Positions 21,850 through 30,740 of a DNA stretch of 40,333 bases are shown here, piece by piece. Both the position numbers and the translations under genes were made by a program. The stretch is from contig JABDLS010000029.1 in the NCBI GenBank assembly GCA_013002885.1, positions 1-40,333 on the forward strand, written 5' to 3'. The first letter of the stretch is position 1. Each line of letters opens with the position of its first letter. The DNA comes from Gemmatimonadota bacterium (lineage in GTDB: Bacteria > Gemmatimonadota > Gemmatimonadetes > Longimicrobiales > Gaopeijiaceae). Under the pieces are notes generated by a model, which saw nothing but the letters and a program-made list of their open reading frames with translations, searched no databases and had not been told where the DNA came from.

Positions 21850-22008
21850 ATGAAGACCCTGGTGGATTCGGTGTCGCGCAGCAGCATCGTCACCCCGGTG
21901 GCGTTCGGAGAGGCCAGCGTATTGAACTACTACCGCGGCATGGAGGAGCTTCTCGACGCGGTGCTGGTGGGGCTCGGGGTGGATCCGCAGCAGGATGGTT
22001 TTCCCTGA
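21850..22008 (+). CDS. Small protein of 52 residues, unknown
   Basis: ATG 21850 has a strong SD (AGAGGTG) five bases upstream. The product begins MKTLVDSVSRSSIVTPVAFG and includes EASVLNYYRGMEELLDAVLV. The codons end mostly in G or C like those of real genes here. It lies in the 42-base leader between copy 5 and the next gene, overlaps no better candidate, and its stop precedes the alpha/beta hydrolase start by 16 bases. No family is recognised. Confidence 0.5.
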   Translation: MKTLVDSVSRSSIVTPVAFGEASVLNYYRGMEELLDAVLVGLGVDPQQDGFP

Positions 22009-22024
22009 CACGGAGGACGCCGCC

Positions 22025-22945
22025 GTGGAGATGGACGCGGAACGGTATCGCGAGATTGAAGCTCAGTATTGGCACGAGGTCGCTGGCAACCTACCTGACG
22101 AACGTGTAGTGCGCCTCGAGGGGCTGGGCACCGATGTGCGCTTGCTGGAAATCGGCGAAGGTCAGCCCCTCCTGTTCATCCACGGGGGGCCGAATGCGGG
22201 TTCGACCTGGGCCCCACTCGTGGGCGAGTTGCCGGGTTTTCGCTGCATCATGATCGATCGGCCGGGCTGTGGCCTGAGTACGCCGGCCCGGAATGCTCCG
22301 AAGGCGGTCCGCCGATTCATGGCGGATCTCGTCGCGGCGCTTCTCGTCGAAGTGGAACCGTCTCCAGTAGGCCTGGTGGCGAGTTCGTTCGGCAGCTTCG
22401 CGGTCCTGTCCCACGCTGTGGCCCGCCCGGACACCGTGCCGCCGACGGTCCATTGCGGTTGTCCCGCCCTGGTCCCGGGTTCGAAGGCTCCGCTACGCTT
22501 TCTACTCCAGTCTGTGCCCGGCCTCAGAAGCGTCCTTCTGCGGCTCGAGCCGCCCAACCTGAAGACGGCGAAGGCCACCTTCCGTCGGATCGGCCACTCG
22601 AAGGCCATGGACGCAGCTTCCATCCCGGAAATCGGCTTCCATTGGTACGCCGCGCTCCTCGAACATACCCGCACCCGGGAGAACGATCTGGCACTCTTCG
22701 GCCGTGTCAGGCCGAGGGACGCCTTGTCGCCGTCCGAGCTCGGGCGGGTCAGCAGCCCGATGTCTTTCTTCTGGGGGTCGGACGACACCTTCGGTGGGCC
22801 AGAAACGGCTCGCACGCTGGCCGAGATGATCCCCGGAGCTGGCCTCGAGCTGTCGAATGACTCCGGGCATCTTCCCTGGATGGATACCCCGGCCGCAGCG
22901 GCTCGCCACGTTCAGGAGTTCATGGCAACGGCGACTCGCTCGTGA
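22025..22945 (+). CDS. Alpha/beta-fold hydrolase
   Basis: The 306-residue protein shows an oxyanion loop (LLFIHGGPNAGSTWAPL), a nucleophile elbow (GLVASSFGSFAVLSHAV, Ser in A-S-S-F-G), an acid in FWGSDDTFGGPETA, and His in SNDSGHLPWMDTP. This is a complete haloperoxidase/epoxide-hydrolase-like core. No signal peptide is present. GTG 22025 is preferred: GGAGG (22012-22016) lies eight bases upstream, whereas ATG 21995 has no SD and overlaps the small ORF. It may be co-transcribed with that ORF and copy 5. Confidence 0.82.
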   Translation: MEMDAERYREIEAQYWHEVAGNLPDERVVRLEGLGTDVRLLEIGEGQPLLFIHGGPNAGSTWAPLVGELPGFRCIMIDRPGCGLSTPARNAPKAVRRFMADLVAALLVEVEPSPVGLVASSFGSFAVLSHAVARPDTVPPTVHCGCPALVPGSKAPLRFLLQSVPGLRSVLLRLEPPNLKTAKATFRRIGHSKAMDAASIPEIGFHWYAALLEHTRTRENDLALFGRVRPRDALSPSELGRVSSPMSFFWGSDDTFGGPETARTLAEMIPGAGLELSNDSGHLPWMDTPAAAARHVQEFMATATRS

Positions 22946-23034
22946 CGATCCATACAGCCTATTTGGGCCGAATTGCAGATTCCCAATGCGAGCCACATTG
23001 TCTTTGAGCTGAGCACATTCACGACCGACGTCGG

Positions 23035-24189
23035 ATGGGTCCTCTGACAGACCAAGCGTTCTACTGGAGCCCGTGGGGTCTAGCCGGCCTGATCGCTGGA
23101 TTGGCCGCGTGGTCCGGAGCTTTGTTCATCTTCCGAACCGCTCCGAATCCAACGGTCAGGACTCGATTCACCGCTCTTCTGTTTCTCGAGGGCGTCCTTG
23201 CCCTGACGAGCTCGGCCGGACCCTTGATCTGGGTGGGATCGGAAAGCATTGCTCGCGCGGGCTACCTGCTTCATTTCCTGAACGACTGGCTGGTACTCGC
23301 GTTGTATCTACCGGCCGTCGCCGCGGCGATCGATTCACCGCTGCTGCGCCCGTTTCGACGTGGGCCCGCCCTGGCGCTGTCGGTCACCGTCGGCGTTGTT
23401 GGCGCGCTCGCCGTCCTGGTTTTCCCCGAGGCCTTCCTCGTGGACTTGCCCCGGTCGACGCCTGCCAGGTTCGGATCACCGTTCTTTCCTATCGCCAGCG
23501 GTGCGCAGCAGTTGGGCTGGTTCCTGCTGACCGTGAGCTACACCTACGGCCTCGTGGCGGCCCTGGTCGCGTGGCGGCAAGCCGGCAGCTCGCTGTCCCG
23601 TCGGCGAGCAGGGGCCTTGTCCCTGGCCTTCGGCGCTCGGGATCTGGCATTCGGAGGGGTCTTTCTCTACGCGGCGCTCTTCTTCGACGGGACGATCAGT
23701 TCATTCTTCATCGCGGTTCAACTGGTGGCATGGGCACTGTTGGTCTACGTAGCCATGTGCGCCTACGGCATCGCGGTCTATCACCTCTTCGACATCGAGC
23801 TGCGCCTCAAGTGGACGCTGGAACGCGGCACGATCGCCGCCGCGTTCATCGCGGTGTTCTTCGTGGTCTCGGAAGGCGCTGCGACCATCCTCTCGGACCG
23901 GCTCGGCACGCTGGCGGGTCTGCTCGCCACCGGCCTGCTCGTTTTCGCGTTGGCGCCGCTCCAGCGATCTGCGGAGCGCCTTTCCAACGCTGCTCTGCCG
24001 AAGGTCCAGGAGACGCCGGAATACCGCGCGTACCGGCAGCTCCAGATCTACGGTGAAGCATTGGCCGATGCCCGAAGTCGTGGACCTGTGACACCCGTCG
24101 GTCGACTGGCTCTGGAGAAGCTCCGTGAGTCGCTAGGGCTCGACACCGAGCAGGCGGCCGAGCTGGAAGCCAGGTTGGAGGCCGGCTAG
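23035..24189 (+). CDS. Polytopic membrane protein, 7TM-sensor-like
   Basis: The 384-residue protein has about nine hydrophobic segments: GLIAGLAAWSGALFIF, LLFLEGVLALTSSAG, LVLALYLPAVAAAID, VTVGVVGALAVLVFP and others. They resemble the N-terminal 7TM regions of some histidine kinases. After YHLFDIELRLKWTLERGTIA there are two more segments and a cytoplasmic helical tail (KLRESLGLDTEQAAELEARL) instead of a kinase domain. It is possibly a kinase-less sensor; the function is unknown. It converges on the RspA-like gene. Confidence 0.65.
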   Translation: MGPLTDQAFYWSPWGLAGLIAGLAAWSGALFIFRTAPNPTVRTRFTALLFLEGVLALTSSAGPLIWVGSESIARAGYLLHFLNDWLVLALYLPAVAAAIDSPLLRPFRRGPALALSVTVGVVGALAVLVFPEAFLVDLPRSTPARFGSPFFPIASGAQQLGWFLLTVSYTYGLVAALVAWRQAGSSLSRRRAGALSLAFGARDLAFGGVFLYAALFFDGTISSFFIAVQLVAWALLVYVAMCAYGIAVYHLFDIELRLKWTLERGTIAAAFIAVFFVVSEGAATILSDRLGTLAGLLATGLLVFALAPLQRSAERLSNAALPKVQETPEYRAYRQLQIYGEALADARSRGPVTPVGRLALEKLRESLGLDTEQAAELEARLEAG

Positions 24190-24251
24190 CATTTTCTTCG
24201 CCGGCGCGACCGGTCGGGAGAGGGTAGACGATGCTGGGAACCTCCTTTCGG

Positions 24252-25610
24252 TCACGGGTGGCAGGGTGAGCCGTCGAAGCACCGCATGCCTCGATCCCGC
24301 CCGCCCTGGGGCGGATAGTTCGCGGCCATCTCTTCGTTGATGTCGACACCCAGTCCAGGCGCGTCGCTGGGGTAGGTCATTCCGTTGCGCCGCTCCGGGG
24401 CTCCCGGGAACAGCTCCTGAAGTTCATCCGAGAAGGGGTCCCCCTCCGCGATCCCGAAGTTCTTCGTCGCGAGGTCGAGGTGCATGTTCACCGCGTGTCC
24501 GATCGGAGATACGTTGGCGGGACCGTGCCACGAAGTGCGCACGCCGAAGAACTCACAACACGCCGCGATCTTTCGAGCCGGCGTCAGGCCTCCGATCGCG
24601 GAGATGTGGCAGCGGATGTAGTCGATCCATCGATTCGCGGCGAGTGGCACCCATTCGTTCTGGTTCACGATGAGTTCGCCATACGCGATCGGCGTGCTGC
24701 TCTGGGCACGGGCGTGCTCGTACCAGTGGGCGTCTTCGGGCGAGAAGAGGTCCTCGAGGAAATGGAGCCTGAGCGGCTCACAGGCCTTCGCCAGGGTCAG
24801 GGCCGACGACGGCGACAACGCCCCGTGGACGTCGTGCGACAACTCGACGTCCCAGCCGACCGTGTCTCGCAGGTGCTCGAACGTCTCCACCAGTTCGTTC
24901 ACGTTGACGATGTCGCGCCTCCGCGCCGGGAAGACCGGGGCCCCCTCGTCGTCGACCTCGCTCCACCCGTCGGCCGGCGGTCTGCTGTCGGCGTGACGGA
25001 TGCGGACGAACTGGTACCCCTCCTCGATCGCGGCCCGAACCCCATCCTCGATCTCGTCCGGACTGGACCCGTTTGCGTTGGCGAACATGGGCACGGCAGG
25101 ACGGAGCTTTCCGCCGAGCAGTTCGTAGACCGGCATCCCGGCTCGCTTGCCGAGAATGTCCCAGAGCGCTCCATCGATCGCGCTCATCGCGTTGCTCGCG
25201 TCGACGCTCGCGCGCCAGTACGGAGCCAGCCACGCCATATGCCAGATATCGTTGATGTCGTCGGCATAGCGGCCGACGATCGCCGGCTTCATGTACCGCT
25301 CGATGGTGTCTGCGACCACGGCCTGCCGCTCGGAGTGGGTGCCACAGCCCACTCCGTAGAGCCCCGGCTCATCCGTCATGACCTTGACCACCGTGAGGTG
25401 ATAGCGTCCGACGGTCATCGGAATCGTGCGCACGTCGGTGATCTTGAGGCGCGGCAGGGCTCGGAGTGACGGTGCGGCGATCTGTTCCTCCGCATTCAGA
25501 CCTTCCGGCCCCATCAACTTTCTCGGCAACATCATCGCCGCCAGACCGGCGCCACCGGCAGTCAGGGCCTTGAGGGCTCCGCGACGGTTGATCGATGTGC
25601 TGGGAATCAT
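24252..25610 (-). CDS. Tat-exported enolase-superfamily enzyme (RspA/D-mannonate dehydratase-like)
   Basis: The 452-residue protein starts with a twin-arginine signal (SINRRGALKALTAGGAGLAA). The MR/MLE barrel follows: TDVRTIPMTVGRYHLTVVKV, capping domain, then metal ligands in ELSHDVHGALSP, LHFLEDLFSPED and IAYGELIVNQNEW, and the C-terminal HGPANVSPIGHAVNMHLDLA. These match the RspA/ManD subgroup, which dehydrates acid sugars such as D-mannonate. A periplasmic location is unusual for ManD, so the true substrate is open. It diverges from the PadR operon. Confidence 0.82.
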   Translation of the reverse strand: MIPSTSINRRGALKALTAGGAGLAAMMLPRKLMGPEGLNAEEQIAAPSLRALPRLKITDVRTIPMTVGRYHLTVVKVMTDEPGLYGVGCGTHSERQAVVADTIERYMKPAIVGRYADDINDIWHMAWLAPYWRASVDASNAMSAIDGALWDILGKRAGMPVYELLGGKLRPAVPMFANANGSSPDEIEDGVRAAIEEGYQFVRIRHADSRPPADGWSEVDDEGAPVFPARRRDIVNVNELVETFEHLRDTVGWDVELSHDVHGALSPSSALTLAKACEPLRLHFLEDLFSPEDAHWYEHARAQSSTPIAYGELIVNQNEWVPLAANRWIDYIRCHISAIGGLTPARKIAACCEFFGVRTSWHGPANVSPIGHAVNMHLDLATKNFGIAEGDPFSDELQELFPGAPERRNGMTYPSDAPGLGVDINEEMAANYPPQGGRDRGMRCFDGSPCHP

Positions 25611-25740
25611 GGTCTCTCGTCGTGATGGCCTGTGCCGGTGGTCGATTTGCCCAACATAGGGGTCACGGCCGCGTCGATCACGCGAGCCCGCGCGCCAGGC
25701 CGGGGACGCTTCACGGCAGGGTTGGCTCCCTCTCCGTTCT

Positions 25741-25771
25741 TGACACTGTCGGTACCGACAGTGTATGGATC
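25741..25771 (+). promoter_or_regulatory. PadR operator: perfect 22-bp palindrome on the padR promoter
   Basis: Bases 25744-25765 form a perfect palindrome with half-site ACACTGTCGGT, 48 bases before the PadR start. TTGACA (25741-25746) overlaps its left edge and could be the -35, with TATGGA or TGTATG as a weak -10 at its right edge. PadR dimers bind palindromes of the ATGT/ACAT or TGTC-GACA type, so autorepression is expected. Confidence 0.7.
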
Positions 25772-25812
25772 AATGGAGGCGCCTGTTTCAAGTGCGGAGG
25801 GGTGGCGGAATC

Positions 25813-26133
25813 ATGTCCGAGAATCTGGGTGGCTTCGAGCACCGTGTGCTCCTGGCGATGATGCGACTGGGCGCATGCGCCTACACGGTGCCGATCGTCG
25901 ACGAGCTCGAGAGGGTCGGGGGCCGAACCGTCTCGCCGTCGGCCGTCTACGTCACGCTTCGCCGCCTGGAGAAGCGGGCCCTGCTCACCTCGGAGATGGC
26001 GCCCCCGGGGCCGGGTGAGGGCGGACGCGATCGTCGGGTGTTCACAGTGACGGCAGACGGCGTGCGGCTCCTGCGCGATACCCGGCGCGACCTCATGGAT
26101 CTGTGGTCGGGTGTCGAGGCGCTCAAGCCATGA
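25813..26133 (+). CDS. PadR-family transcriptional regulator
   Basis: The 106-residue protein is a PadR winged helix: EHRVLLAMMRLGACAYTVPI, recognition helix SPSAVYVTLRRLEKRALLTS, wing GGRDRRVFTVTADGVRLL, and a short C-terminal dimerisation helix. ATG 25813 follows GGAGGGG. Its stop overlaps the start of the permease gene (ATGA). The pairing of PadR with an ADOP permease is common in Acidobacteria and Gemmatimonadota, where the regulator probably senses the stress that the permease relieves (inference). Confidence 0.9.
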   Translation: MSENLGGFEHRVLLAMMRLGACAYTVPIVDELERVGGRTVSPSAVYVTLRRLEKRALLTSEMAPPGPGEGGRDRRVFTVTADGVRLLRDTRRDLMDLWSGVEALKP

Positions 26134-28766
26134 GCCGGGGACCGGGTCGTCTGGAGCGGCTGCTCCTGCGCGGCTTCGCGCCCGAGGACGCGGCCGACAT
26201 CATGGCCGACCTCAGAGAACTCGCGGCTCGGCGCGGGCCCGTGCGGGGGCGGATCTACTACTGGACCGAGCTCGCCAAGTACCCCGTCCGGCGCACGCTG
26301 GACGGCATTCGAGCAGGCGGCCGGTCACCAATTCACGACGGGAACGGGGAGGGTGGTGTGGAATCGATTCTGAGGGACACCCGGTATGCATTGCGAGGAC
26401 TGATCCGAAACCCTGGATTCTCCGGAATGGCGATCGCGATCATGACCATCAGCATTGGGGCGGTAGCGGCCATCTTCGGGGTGGTTCAAGGGGTGCTCCT
26501 CGATCCTCTTCCGGTGCACCGGCCCGACCGTCTCTTCGCGGTTTGGATCGACAATTCCGAGCGCGGGCTTGGCCGGATGACGCCCGGGAATTTCCGCGAC
26601 ATCGCCGAACTGGATCGCGCGTTGGAGTATGTTGCCGCGTTCAGTGAACAGACGACTTCGATCGATCTCGGTGATCGGCCCGTCTTTCTGCGCGGAAGCC
26701 GCGTGACGCCCGGATACTTTGAGACGCTGGGCGTCGACCTGGCTCTCGGGCGTGGCTTCACCGCCGACGACGGCGAACGCGGTGGGCCGTCGGTCGTGGT
26801 GCTCGGGCATCGCCTATGGACCGAGGCGTTCGCCGCGGACCCGGAGGTCGTCGGTCGCTCGGTGCGCCTGGACGGAACCGAATTCGACGTGGTCGGAGTC
26901 GCCTCGCCCGGCGTGTATCCGACGCACGCAACCGTCTCGGCCGAGCTCCCCTTCTCTGCGTCCAATCAGGACTTCTTCGTTCCGCTCCGCTACAGCCCGG
27001 AGGGGTGGGCCAACCGCCGGTCCCATGTGCTCGGCATGATCGCGCGGGTCGGCGATGATGCGTCGGTCGACGTTGCCGAACAGCGACTGGAGGCACTCGC
27101 CGCCAACCTTCGCGCGACGGAACCGCTCAACCAGAACGACTCGTTTCTGCTCAGTCCCTTCACCGAAGAGGTGGTAGGAGACGTCCGGTTCGCCCTCGTG
27201 ATGTTGCTGGGCACCTCTGGGCTCGTGCTCCTCATCGCGCTCGTGAATGTCGGGGCGCTCTTCACGCTGCGCGCAGAGGACCGCCGCCCCGAAATCGCCG
27301 TCCGGGTCGCCATGGGCGCGCCGCGCTCGCGACTCGTCCGACTGCTGCTGCTCGAGTCCGCCATCGTGACGGCGATCTCGTCGGTGGGAGCGATCGTGGT
27401 CGCGAGGGGTGCGCTGGGGATCATGCGAGGCCTCGTTCCGTACCAGATTCCCCGGCTCGAGAGCGTCACCCTGGACGGCACGGTGTTCGGCGTCTCCATC
27501 GTCGTTGCTGCGCTCGCCACCGCCGTGTTCGCGCTCGCTCCCGCCGCGGGCCTGCAGCTCGGTCGCCTGGCGGGGGTGGCCGGCCGCTCCACGGACGGTC
27601 CCGGGCGGCGGCGTGTGCAGAGTGCCGTAGTCGCTCTACAGGCGGCGCTCGGCGTGGTCGTGCTGGTCGGGGCGGTCCTTCTGACGCGCAGTTACGTCAA
27701 TCTGCGGGCGGTCGATCCCGGCTTCGATGCGCTCGATGCGTGGACGATGACCGTCCCTGGATCCGCGGACGTGCTGGATCTGGTCGTCGAACGCATTCGC
27801 GAACTCCCCGGCGTGGAGGGTGCGGCCCGGGCCTACGATCATCCGTTCTCCCGGAGCTGGGGCGACGGATTCGGCATCGTGGGGCGCACACCCGATCCGA
27901 ACGGCCCGCCGATGCCGGCGAGTCTGCGCCCCTACGGTCCCGACTACCTGCAGACCGTCGGTCTTCGGGTGGTCGAGGGACGCCTCCCCGATCGCGTCGA
28001 TCTATCGGGCGAGGTCGGATACGCCGTCGTCAACCAGACACTCGCGGAGGCGTTCTTTCCCGACACCTCGCCGTTGGGCCAACGGATCGAGCTGCCGACG
28101 GCCCAGCGAATGTTCGGGAGCGAGGGGCTCTTCGAGATCGCGGCCGTCGTGGAAGACGTCCGCTTCTTCGGCCCCGGGCGTCCCGCCGGGCCCGCCCTCT
28201 ACGTACCGATCACCCACTTCCCCGTCACCGCCACCTCGCTGGTCGTCCGCCCGACTCGGGCCGATCTTGACGTCCTCACCGGTATCCGAGGTGTCGTCGC
28301 CGAGATCGACGCCGGCCTCGGACTCCAGGCGGCGAGGCCACTCCGCGACGTCCTGCACGAGATGCTCGCTCGCCCGAGGTTCAATATGATGTTGCTCGTG
28401 GCTCTCGCGCTCGTCGCCCTTCTGCTCAGTGGTCTGGGCGCCTACGGACTCATGGCGCGGGCGGTGTCTCGCCGAGTGCGAGAGATCGGCATCCAGATGA
28501 CGCTCGGCGCCGATCGTGCACATCTCGCATCGGTGGTGATGCGGGCGGCACTCTGGCCGATGGCCGTCGGCGTGATCGTGGGCGGGGTGGTCGCGTTCGC
28601 GTCGGCACGTGTGCTCCAGTCGGTGCTCTTCGGGGTGACGCCCACCGACCCGGCGAGCTTCCTGGCGGGTGCCGCATTCGTGCTCGGCGTGGGCGTCATC
28701 GCCGCACTCGGACCCGTGCTCCGGGCGGTGTCCATCGATCCGGCGACGGCGCTGAGAAGCGAGTAG
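26130..28766 (+). CDS. ADOP-type duplicated FtsX/MacB permease
   Basis: The 878-residue protein consists of an N-terminal prefix (about 1-70, LERLLLRGFAPEDAADIMAD) and two MacB-like halves. Each half has a leading TM (SGMAIAIMTISIGAVAAIFG; VVALQAALGVVVLVGAVLLT), a periplasmic core domain, and a three-helix FtsX domain (MLLGTSGLVLLIALVNVGAL; MLLVALALVALLLSGLGAYG). R-R-P-E-I-A-V-R-V-A-M-G-A and R-R-V-R-E-I-G-I-Q-M-T-L-G-A are the coupling motifs. No ABC ATPase is adjacent (orphan permease). It is translationally coupled to padR. It may export or mechanically transmit signals; the substrate is unknown. Confidence 0.9.
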   Translation: MSRGPGRLERLLLRGFAPEDAADIMADLRELAARRGPVRGRIYYWTELAKYPVRRTLDGIRAGGRSPIHDGNGEGGVESILRDTRYALRGLIRNPGFSGMAIAIMTISIGAVAAIFGVVQGVLLDPLPVHRPDRLFAVWIDNSERGLGRMTPGNFRDIAELDRALEYVAAFSEQTTSIDLGDRPVFLRGSRVTPGYFETLGVDLALGRGFTADDGERGGPSVVVLGHRLWTEAFAADPEVVGRSVRLDGTEFDVVGVASPGVYPTHATVSAELPFSASNQDFFVPLRYSPEGWANRRSHVLGMIARVGDDASVDVAEQRLEALAANLRATEPLNQNDSFLLSPFTEEVVGDVRFALVMLLGTSGLVLLIALVNVGALFTLRAEDRRPEIAVRVAMGAPRSRLVRLLLLESAIVTAISSVGAIVVARGALGIMRGLVPYQIPRLESVTLDGTVFGVSIVVAALATAVFALAPAAGLQLGRLAGVAGRSTDGPGRRRVQSAVVALQAALGVVVLVGAVLLTRSYVNLRAVDPGFDALDAWTMTVPGSADVLDLVVERIRELPGVEGAARAYDHPFSRSWGDGFGIVGRTPDPNGPPMPASLRPYGPDYLQTVGLRVVEGRLPDRVDLSGEVGYAVVNQTLAEAFFPDTSPLGQRIELPTAQRMFGSEGLFEIAAVVEDVRFFGPGRPAGPALYVPITHFPVTATSLVVRPTRADLDVLTGIRGVVAEIDAGLGLQAARPLRDVLHEMLARPRFNMMLLVALALVALLLSGLGAYGLMARAVSRRVREIGIQMTLGADRAHLASVVMRAALWPMAVGVIVGGVVAFASARVLQSVLFGVTPTDPASFLAGAAFVLGVGVIAALGPVLRAVSIDPATALRSE

Positions 28767-28973
28767 GACGGACGCAGGTTCCCCGAGATGGGTCGTGCCG
28801 ACTACCTGGCGCCGTGCGCATGCGCGTGACCGGAGTTCCGGGCCGGCTCCGTTGACGGGGCGTCGATGGAAGCGTTCCGATGAAACGGCGGCTCGATTCA
28901 ATGTGTCCGAGAACCTGGAGCGTGAGGGAACGCCCCTGTTCGATCGGTTGGACCTCGCTGCGGAGAGGCGACG

Positions 28974-30152
28974 GTGAAGAATCTCGTATTCGTGCGGCTC
29001 AGCCTCCTCGGCCTCTTGCTGTCGGCCTCGGCGTGCTCGGATTCGGCGTCGGTGGGTGCCGTGCGCTTCGCGCTCGATACCCTACCGAACGACCGAGTGG
29101 TCGCCCGGAACGCGGATGTGACCGGGCCACCACGCTGGCGGTTGGTGGAGCGGCTCCGGCTCGGCAGCGCGCTCGAGGAGGGCCCCTCCTTGTTCGGCGC
29201 GATCGGGGGCCTGGCGATCGGGGATGGGGGCGAGATCTACGTTCTGGACTCACAGGCCGCGGAAGTGCGGGCGTTTTCAGCCGATGGGACCTTCCTGCGG
29301 TCGTTTGGGGGAGGTGGTGAGGGCCCCGGGGAGCTGGCCAATCCGACGGGACTTGTCTGGGGACCCGAGGGTGACCTCTGGGTTCTGAACTGGTCCAACG
29401 CGCGCTATTCGTCGTACACGCCCTCGACCGGTGAGGTGGGCAGGGAGCCGCGGCGGCGGGTTTCCTTCGCCCAGTTTCCCTGGCCGGGAAGGTTCGACGT
29501 CTCAGGCAGGCTCGTCGATATAGGACTGGACGGGGCGGGACGCACAGCGGCGCTGCGGCTCGGCGAGGACTTCGTGCCGAGCGATACGATCACTCTGCCT
29601 CAGCCGTACGACGACGCTCTGGTCACGTTCTCGCGCGGCGGGCAGATGATCGCCTCGATGCCCGAGCCGTTCGCGCCCCAGCCGGTCTGGGCCCCCCGTC
29701 CGCGCGGCGGGATCGTCGTGGGCGAAGGCCGCGCGTACCGCCTCCACCGAATCTCGTTCGGAGGCGACACGACCCTGACGGTCGAAGTCGATCGCCCCCT
29801 CGCGCCGGTCGCGCCCGAGGAGGCGGACTCCGCGATGGCCCGATTCAGGCAGATGGCCGAGTCGCTGGGGGGCGCGACGCCCGACCGGCAGCCGTCTTCG
29901 CGGGAGACGAAGCCGGCGCATGGGGGACTATTCGTCGACGATCAGGATCGCACGTGGGTCGTAGCGATCCTGCCTGGTGGACTACGGCGTTGGGATCTGT
30001 TCGCCCCCGATGGACGGCTCCTGGGCCAGGTGGAGAGCGACGCGTCGGCGGGTTACCGCCTCCCCGCCGTGCGTGGATCTTTGGTTGCGATGGCCACCGA
30101 GGTGGATGGCGTCCCCTCCGTCATCGTCTACGAGATGGTCGAGGGAGACTGA
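28974..30152 (+). CDS. Six-bladed beta-propeller lipoprotein (NHL-like)
   Basis: The 392-residue protein has a lipoprotein signal (LLGLLLSASACSDS, lipobox Cys about 21). Propeller repeats follow (AIGDGGEIYVLDSQAAEVRA, FSADGTFLRSFGGGGEGPGE, VWGPEGDLWVLNWSNARYSS, VDDQDRTWVVAILPG). G-x-G-G-x-G-P-G-E-L is the hallmark of the 6-bladed propeller/NHL group common in Gemmatimonadota and Bacteroidota. A binding scaffold at the outer or inner membrane is likely. GTG 28974 has the SD GGAGAGG. It is 207 bases after the permease; that gap contains a perfect GCGCATGCGC palindrome at 28816 and nothing else clear. Confidence 0.8.
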   Translation: MKNLVFVRLSLLGLLLSASACSDSASVGAVRFALDTLPNDRVVARNADVTGPPRWRLVERLRLGSALEEGPSLFGAIGGLAIGDGGEIYVLDSQAAEVRAFSADGTFLRSFGGGGEGPGELANPTGLVWGPEGDLWVLNWSNARYSSYTPSTGEVGREPRRRVSFAQFPWPGRFDVSGRLVDIGLDGAGRTAALRLGEDFVPSDTITLPQPYDDALVTFSRGGQMIASMPEPFAPQPVWAPRPRGGIVVGEGRAYRLHRISFGGDTTLTVEVDRPLAPVAPEEADSAMARFRQMAESLGGATPDRQPSSRETKPAHGGLFVDDQDRTWVVAILPGGLRRWDLFAPDGRLLGQVESDASAGYRLPAVRGSLVAMATEVDGVPSVIVYEMVEGD

Positions 30153-30164
30153 ACGAAGGGCCTA

Positions 30165-30200
30165 TTGACAATGTGTGTGGCAACACGTACCATGATGACA
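30165..30200 (+). promoter_or_regulatory. Near-consensus promoter of marR-yceI, leaderless, with overlapping inverted repeat
   Basis: TTGACA (30165-30170), a 17-base spacer, and TACCAT (30188-30193) predict a start at base 30200, the A of the MarR ATG. The mRNA would have no leader, and no SD is seen. The spacer carries GTGTGGCAACAC (arms GTGT/ACAC), a likely MarR operator. The layout matches that of the vapBC promoter at 3966. Confidence 0.7.
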
Positions 30201-30667
30201 TGGACACCGGACTGAAAGCCGAGATCAGACAGACGAGGCCGTTCGCGAGCCTCGCCGAGGAGGCGCACCTCAATCTCGTGCGCACCGCGGCGGTTCTGGG
30301 GCACAGGTTCGAGGAGGGTCTAAAGCAGTACGGCGTCACGGGCACCCAGTACAACGTGCTGAGGATCCTCAGGGGAGCCGGTGAGGACGGTCTGTGCAGG
30401 AACGACGTCCAGGAGCGGATGATCACGCCCGTGCCCGATGCGACGCGGTTGCTGGATCGCCTCGAGGCGGCCGGCTACGTGGAGCGCCGGAGGGACTCTG
30501 ACGACCGTCGATTCGTGACCGCGCGCATCACCGCGGCAGGACTCGACCTCCTGAAGCGAATGGAGGGGCCGGTCGCCGCCCTCCACGAAACCCAGCTCGG
30601 CCGCTTTTCCGGCCCCGAGTTGCGGCAGCTGATCGGTGTGCTGGAGCGGGCGCGTAGTAGTCCATGA
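30200..30667 (+). CDS. MarR-family transcriptional regulator beside yceI
   Basis: The 155-residue protein is a winged HTH: EGLKQYGVTGTQYNVLRILR, recognition region CRNDVQERMITPVPDATRLL, wing VERRRDSDDRRFVTARITAA, and helical ends. The P-D-A-T-R-L-L-D-R-L motif is typical of the MarR subgroup found next to yceI genes. ATG 30200 coincides with the predicted transcription start. The YceI gene begins 73 bases after its stop, and an AT-rich gap with TTGTCACAA (30711) may hold a second operator. Confidence 0.88.
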   Translation: MDTGLKAEIRQTRPFASLAEEAHLNLVRTAAVLGHRFEEGLKQYGVTGTQYNVLRILRGAGEDGLCRNDVQERMITPVPDATRLLDRLEAAGYVERRRDSDDRRFVTARITAAGLDLLKRMEGPVAALHETQLGRFSGPELRQLIGVLERARSSP

Positions 30668-30740
30668 TGCACCAGTTTTTTTGCCGCAAAATGTGTTTTC
30701 CCACTTACTGTTGTCACAATCACTTGAAAAGGAGATCACC

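Noticed and set aside
24480-25469. Open frame of 329 codons antisense to the RspA-like gene
   Set aside because: The sense frame has a Tat signal and metal ligands; the antisense frame shows only GC-driven openness.
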